From assembly GCA_023389135.1 (NCBI GenBank), contig JAEWEX010000080.1, forward strand, positions 1 to 7,660: 7,660 nucleotides of DNA. Reading direction: 5' to 3'. Source of the stretch: Pseudomonadota bacterium (GTDB lineage Bacteria; Pseudomonadota; Alphaproteobacteria; Rhizobiales; Methylopilaceae). Made by a program: the position numbers and the translations under genes. This document shows, one piece after another, positions 6,151 to 7,660 of this stretch. How positions within the stretch are numbered: position 1 is the first letter of the stretch; each line of letters opens with the position of its first letter. The notes beneath the pieces are model-generated. The model was not told the origin of the DNA, ran no database searches, and saw only the letters and a list, made by a program, of their open reading frames with translations.

Positions 6151-7660
6151 ATGGCCCGCGATCCTTCCCGCCGCAGCGATCCGTTCGCAACCTTCCGGGA
6201 CCGCCGTCCGGCCGAGCAGGACTGGGCGGAGGAGGGCGATCCCCTCGCGGAGCTCGCGCGCCTCGTGGGCGACGAGCCTGGCGGCCGCGACGGCCGGCAG
6301 GAGCCGGGTTTCGGCAATCGTGCGGAGCCGCGTTTCGACGATCTCGATCCTCCCGGCGGATGGGCCGCCGACGACGACGGCTGGGACGACCCGGCGCCGC
6401 GGGCGCTGGGGCCGGCTCCGGACCTGTTCGCGGCCGTGCGCAACGACCCCCGTCGCGACGCCGGGCATCCGGACGGCCCACACTACGCCGCTGCCGACCC
6501 GCGCTATGAGGCCGCCCCGGCCTATGATGACGGCTATGTCGACGACCCGCGCTATGCCGACCAGTATTACGACGAGACCGACCCGGTCTATGCCCAGGAC
6601 GGCCACATGCCCCCCCATGGCGGCGCCATGGAACAGGCCGGCGGCCGCCGCCGCGGCGGCGTGCTCACGGTCGCGGCCGTTCTCGGCGTTGCCGTCCTCG
6701 GCACGGCGGCGATTGCCGGCTACCGGCTGTTCGCGGGCCCCGAGGCGGGCGGCGAGCCGCCGCTGATCCGCGCGGAGAGCGAGCCCACCAAGGTCCAGGC
6801 GGCCACCGACGATCCGGATAAGCAAATACAGGATCGCGTAGCGGCCAACGACGCGCCGCGCGTGGTGGAGCCCGAGGAGCCGGGCCAGCGCCCCGGTGGC
6901 GGCAACCAGGTGTCGCGCGTGATCCTGCCCGGCGGCAACGCCGGCAGCCAGCCGGCGTCGGGCGTCGACGCCAACGGCGTCAGGCGCGTGCAGACATTCG
7001 TGGTGCGCCCCGACGGCACCGTCGTCGATTCGCAGGGTGACCGCGCCGGCATGTCCGCGGGCGGGCAGCAGCCGGCGCCCGGCGGCATTGGCGAACTCGC
7101 TGCCGCCGCGACCGACGATCCGGCCGCGCTGGACGAGCCTGCCGAGATTGTCGGCGAGGACGAAGGCCCTTCCGCCGGCATGAGCTTCGTGCCCGGCCAG
7201 CAGTTCGGGATTTCGGCGGAGCCGCCTGCAGGCGCGCAGCGCTCCGGCCAGGGCGGCTCGGTCCCGATCCCGTCGCCCCGGCCCAACGATTTCGCCTCCG
7301 CCGCGACCGGCCGTTCGCAGCCGATCGATACGCTGCGCCCCGCCCAGCCGACGGCGCAGCAGGGCGGCCAGGGCAACGCCCCCATGCAGATCCAGCAGTT
7401 CCAGACACCCACCACTCCCCAGGGAGCCGCGCAGCGGACCCAGCCTGTGGCGACGGTCGCGCCTCCGTCCGCGAATTTCGGCTCTCAGGGCGGTGGCCGC
7501 GGCTTCGTGGTGCAGGTGTCGTCGCAGCGCTCGGAGGCTGACGCGCGTGCGTCCTACCAGAACCTGCAGCGCCGCCACCCGCAGATCCTGGGCGGCCGCC
7601 AGCCGGTGATCCAGACCGCCAATCTCGGCGATCGCGGCGTCTACTACCGCGTGCGCGTCG
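6151..7660 (+). CDS. Membrane-anchored SPOR-domain protein (3' end outside window)
   Basis: The frame is open from ATG 6151 to the right edge, giving 503 residues without a stop. The start has the best ribosome site in the window, AGGAG at 6142-6146. Predicted order: cytoplasmic N-terminus about 1-168, with PLAELARLVG at 31-40 and an Asp/Tyr-rich tract at 112-147; one transmembrane helix at about 171-194 preceded by RRR (166-168), so N-in topology; a long Pro/Gln/Gly/Ala-rich periplasmic linker about 195-450; then a SPOR domain beginning GFVVQVSSQRSEADA at 451 and cut off at YYRVRV. SPOR domains bind denuded septal peptidoglycan glycans and bring proteins to the division site. FtsN shares this bitopic layout, but SPOR proteins in this position after argS in alphaproteobacteria are generally unnamed, so no symbol is given. 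RVQTFVVRPDGTVVD (269-283) in the linker looks like a conserved island. Clear domain call, uncertain specific role. Confidence 0.88.
   Translation, partial: MARDPSRRSDPFATFRDRRPAEQDWAEEGDPLAELARLVGDEPGGRDGRQEPGFGNRAEPRFDDLDPPGGWAADDDGWDDPAPRALGPAPDLFAAVRNDPRRDAGHPDGPHYAAADPRYEAAPAYDDGYVDDPRYADQYYDETDPVYAQDGHMPPHGGAMEQAGGRRRGGVLTVAAVLGVAVLGTAAIAGYRLFAGPEAGGEPPLIRAESEPTKVQAATDDPDKQIQDRVAANDAPRVVEPEEPGQRPGGGNQVSRVILPGGNAGSQPASGVDANGVRRVQTFVVRPDGTVVDSQGDRAGMSAGGQQPAPGGIGELAAAATDDPAALDEPAEIVGEDEGPSAGMSFVPGQQFGISAEPPAGAQRSGQGGSVPIPSPRPNDFASAATGRSQPIDTLRPAQPTAQQGGQGNAPMQIQQFQTPTTPQGAAQRTQPVATVAPPSANFGSQGGGRGFVVQVSSQRSEADARASYQNLQRRHPQILGGRQPVIQTANLGDRGVYYRVRV

Noticed and set aside
6811..6840. Small run of less common codons (CAA ATA, GTA) in the SPOR gene as a sign of transfer.
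   Set aside because: Only a few codons within a fast-evolving linker; not comparable to the patch in argS.
5938..7578. 546-codon leftward reading frame opposite the end of argS and the SPOR gene.
   Set aside because: The rightward frame has an AGGAG site, a transmembrane helix and a SPOR domain. The opposite frame is low complexity (Arg/Ala/Gly) with no recognisable fold.
1..7660. A novel defence, mobile or biosynthetic system across the window.
   Set aside because: Every substantial gene belongs to a known core family, and no transposase, integrase, toxin-antitoxin pair, CRISPR repeats or unassigned gene was visible.

Overview
The window reads as a piece of a high-GC alphaproteobacterial chromosome, most likely from the Rhizobiales (Hyphomicrobiales). 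Three things point there: strong G/C preference at third codon positions in every gene, an ExoR-type periplasmic Sel1-repeat regulator, and the run xthA / erpA / dgt / argS / SPOR-domain protein, which I recall as a familiar gene order in that group. No mobile element, phage gene, CRISPR array, tRNA or rRNA was seen, and coding density is very high.

Layout. Bases 1-833 (+) carry the 3' half of a dihydroxy-acid dehydratase gene (ilvD). Its last 14 bases overlap the start of exoR (820-1734, +), a secreted Sel1-repeat protein. exoR converges on xthA (1746-2537, -; exonuclease III) with only 11 bases between the two stops. xthA lies downstream of erpA (2665-3021, -; Fe-S cluster carrier), and their 127-base gap is rich in inverted repeats. 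A short divergent region (about 3022-3102), containing a 7-bp stem-loop, separates erpA from a rightward series: dgt-like dNTP triphosphohydrolase (3103-4311), argS (4358-6103) and a membrane-anchored SPOR-domain protein (6151 to the right edge, incomplete). The two gaps in this series are 46 and 47 bases, so co-transcription is plausible.

Function. The genes are mostly housekeeping: branched-chain amino acid synthesis (IlvD, itself an Fe-S enzyme), Fe-S cluster delivery (ErpA), DNA repair (XthA), dNTP pool control (Dgt-like), arginyl-tRNA charging (ArgS) and septal cell-wall binding (SPOR protein). The outlier is ExoR. In Sinorhizobium and Agrobacterium it is the periplasmic inhibitor of the ExoS/ChvG-ChvI two-component system, controlling exopolysaccharide, motility and host-associated traits.

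I found no convincing evidence of a new multi-gene system. The points most worth a second look are the ilvD/exoR overlap, mutually exclusive hairpins between erpA and xthA, a local AT-rich rare-codon patch at the 3' end of argS, and the divergent erpA/dgt leader.
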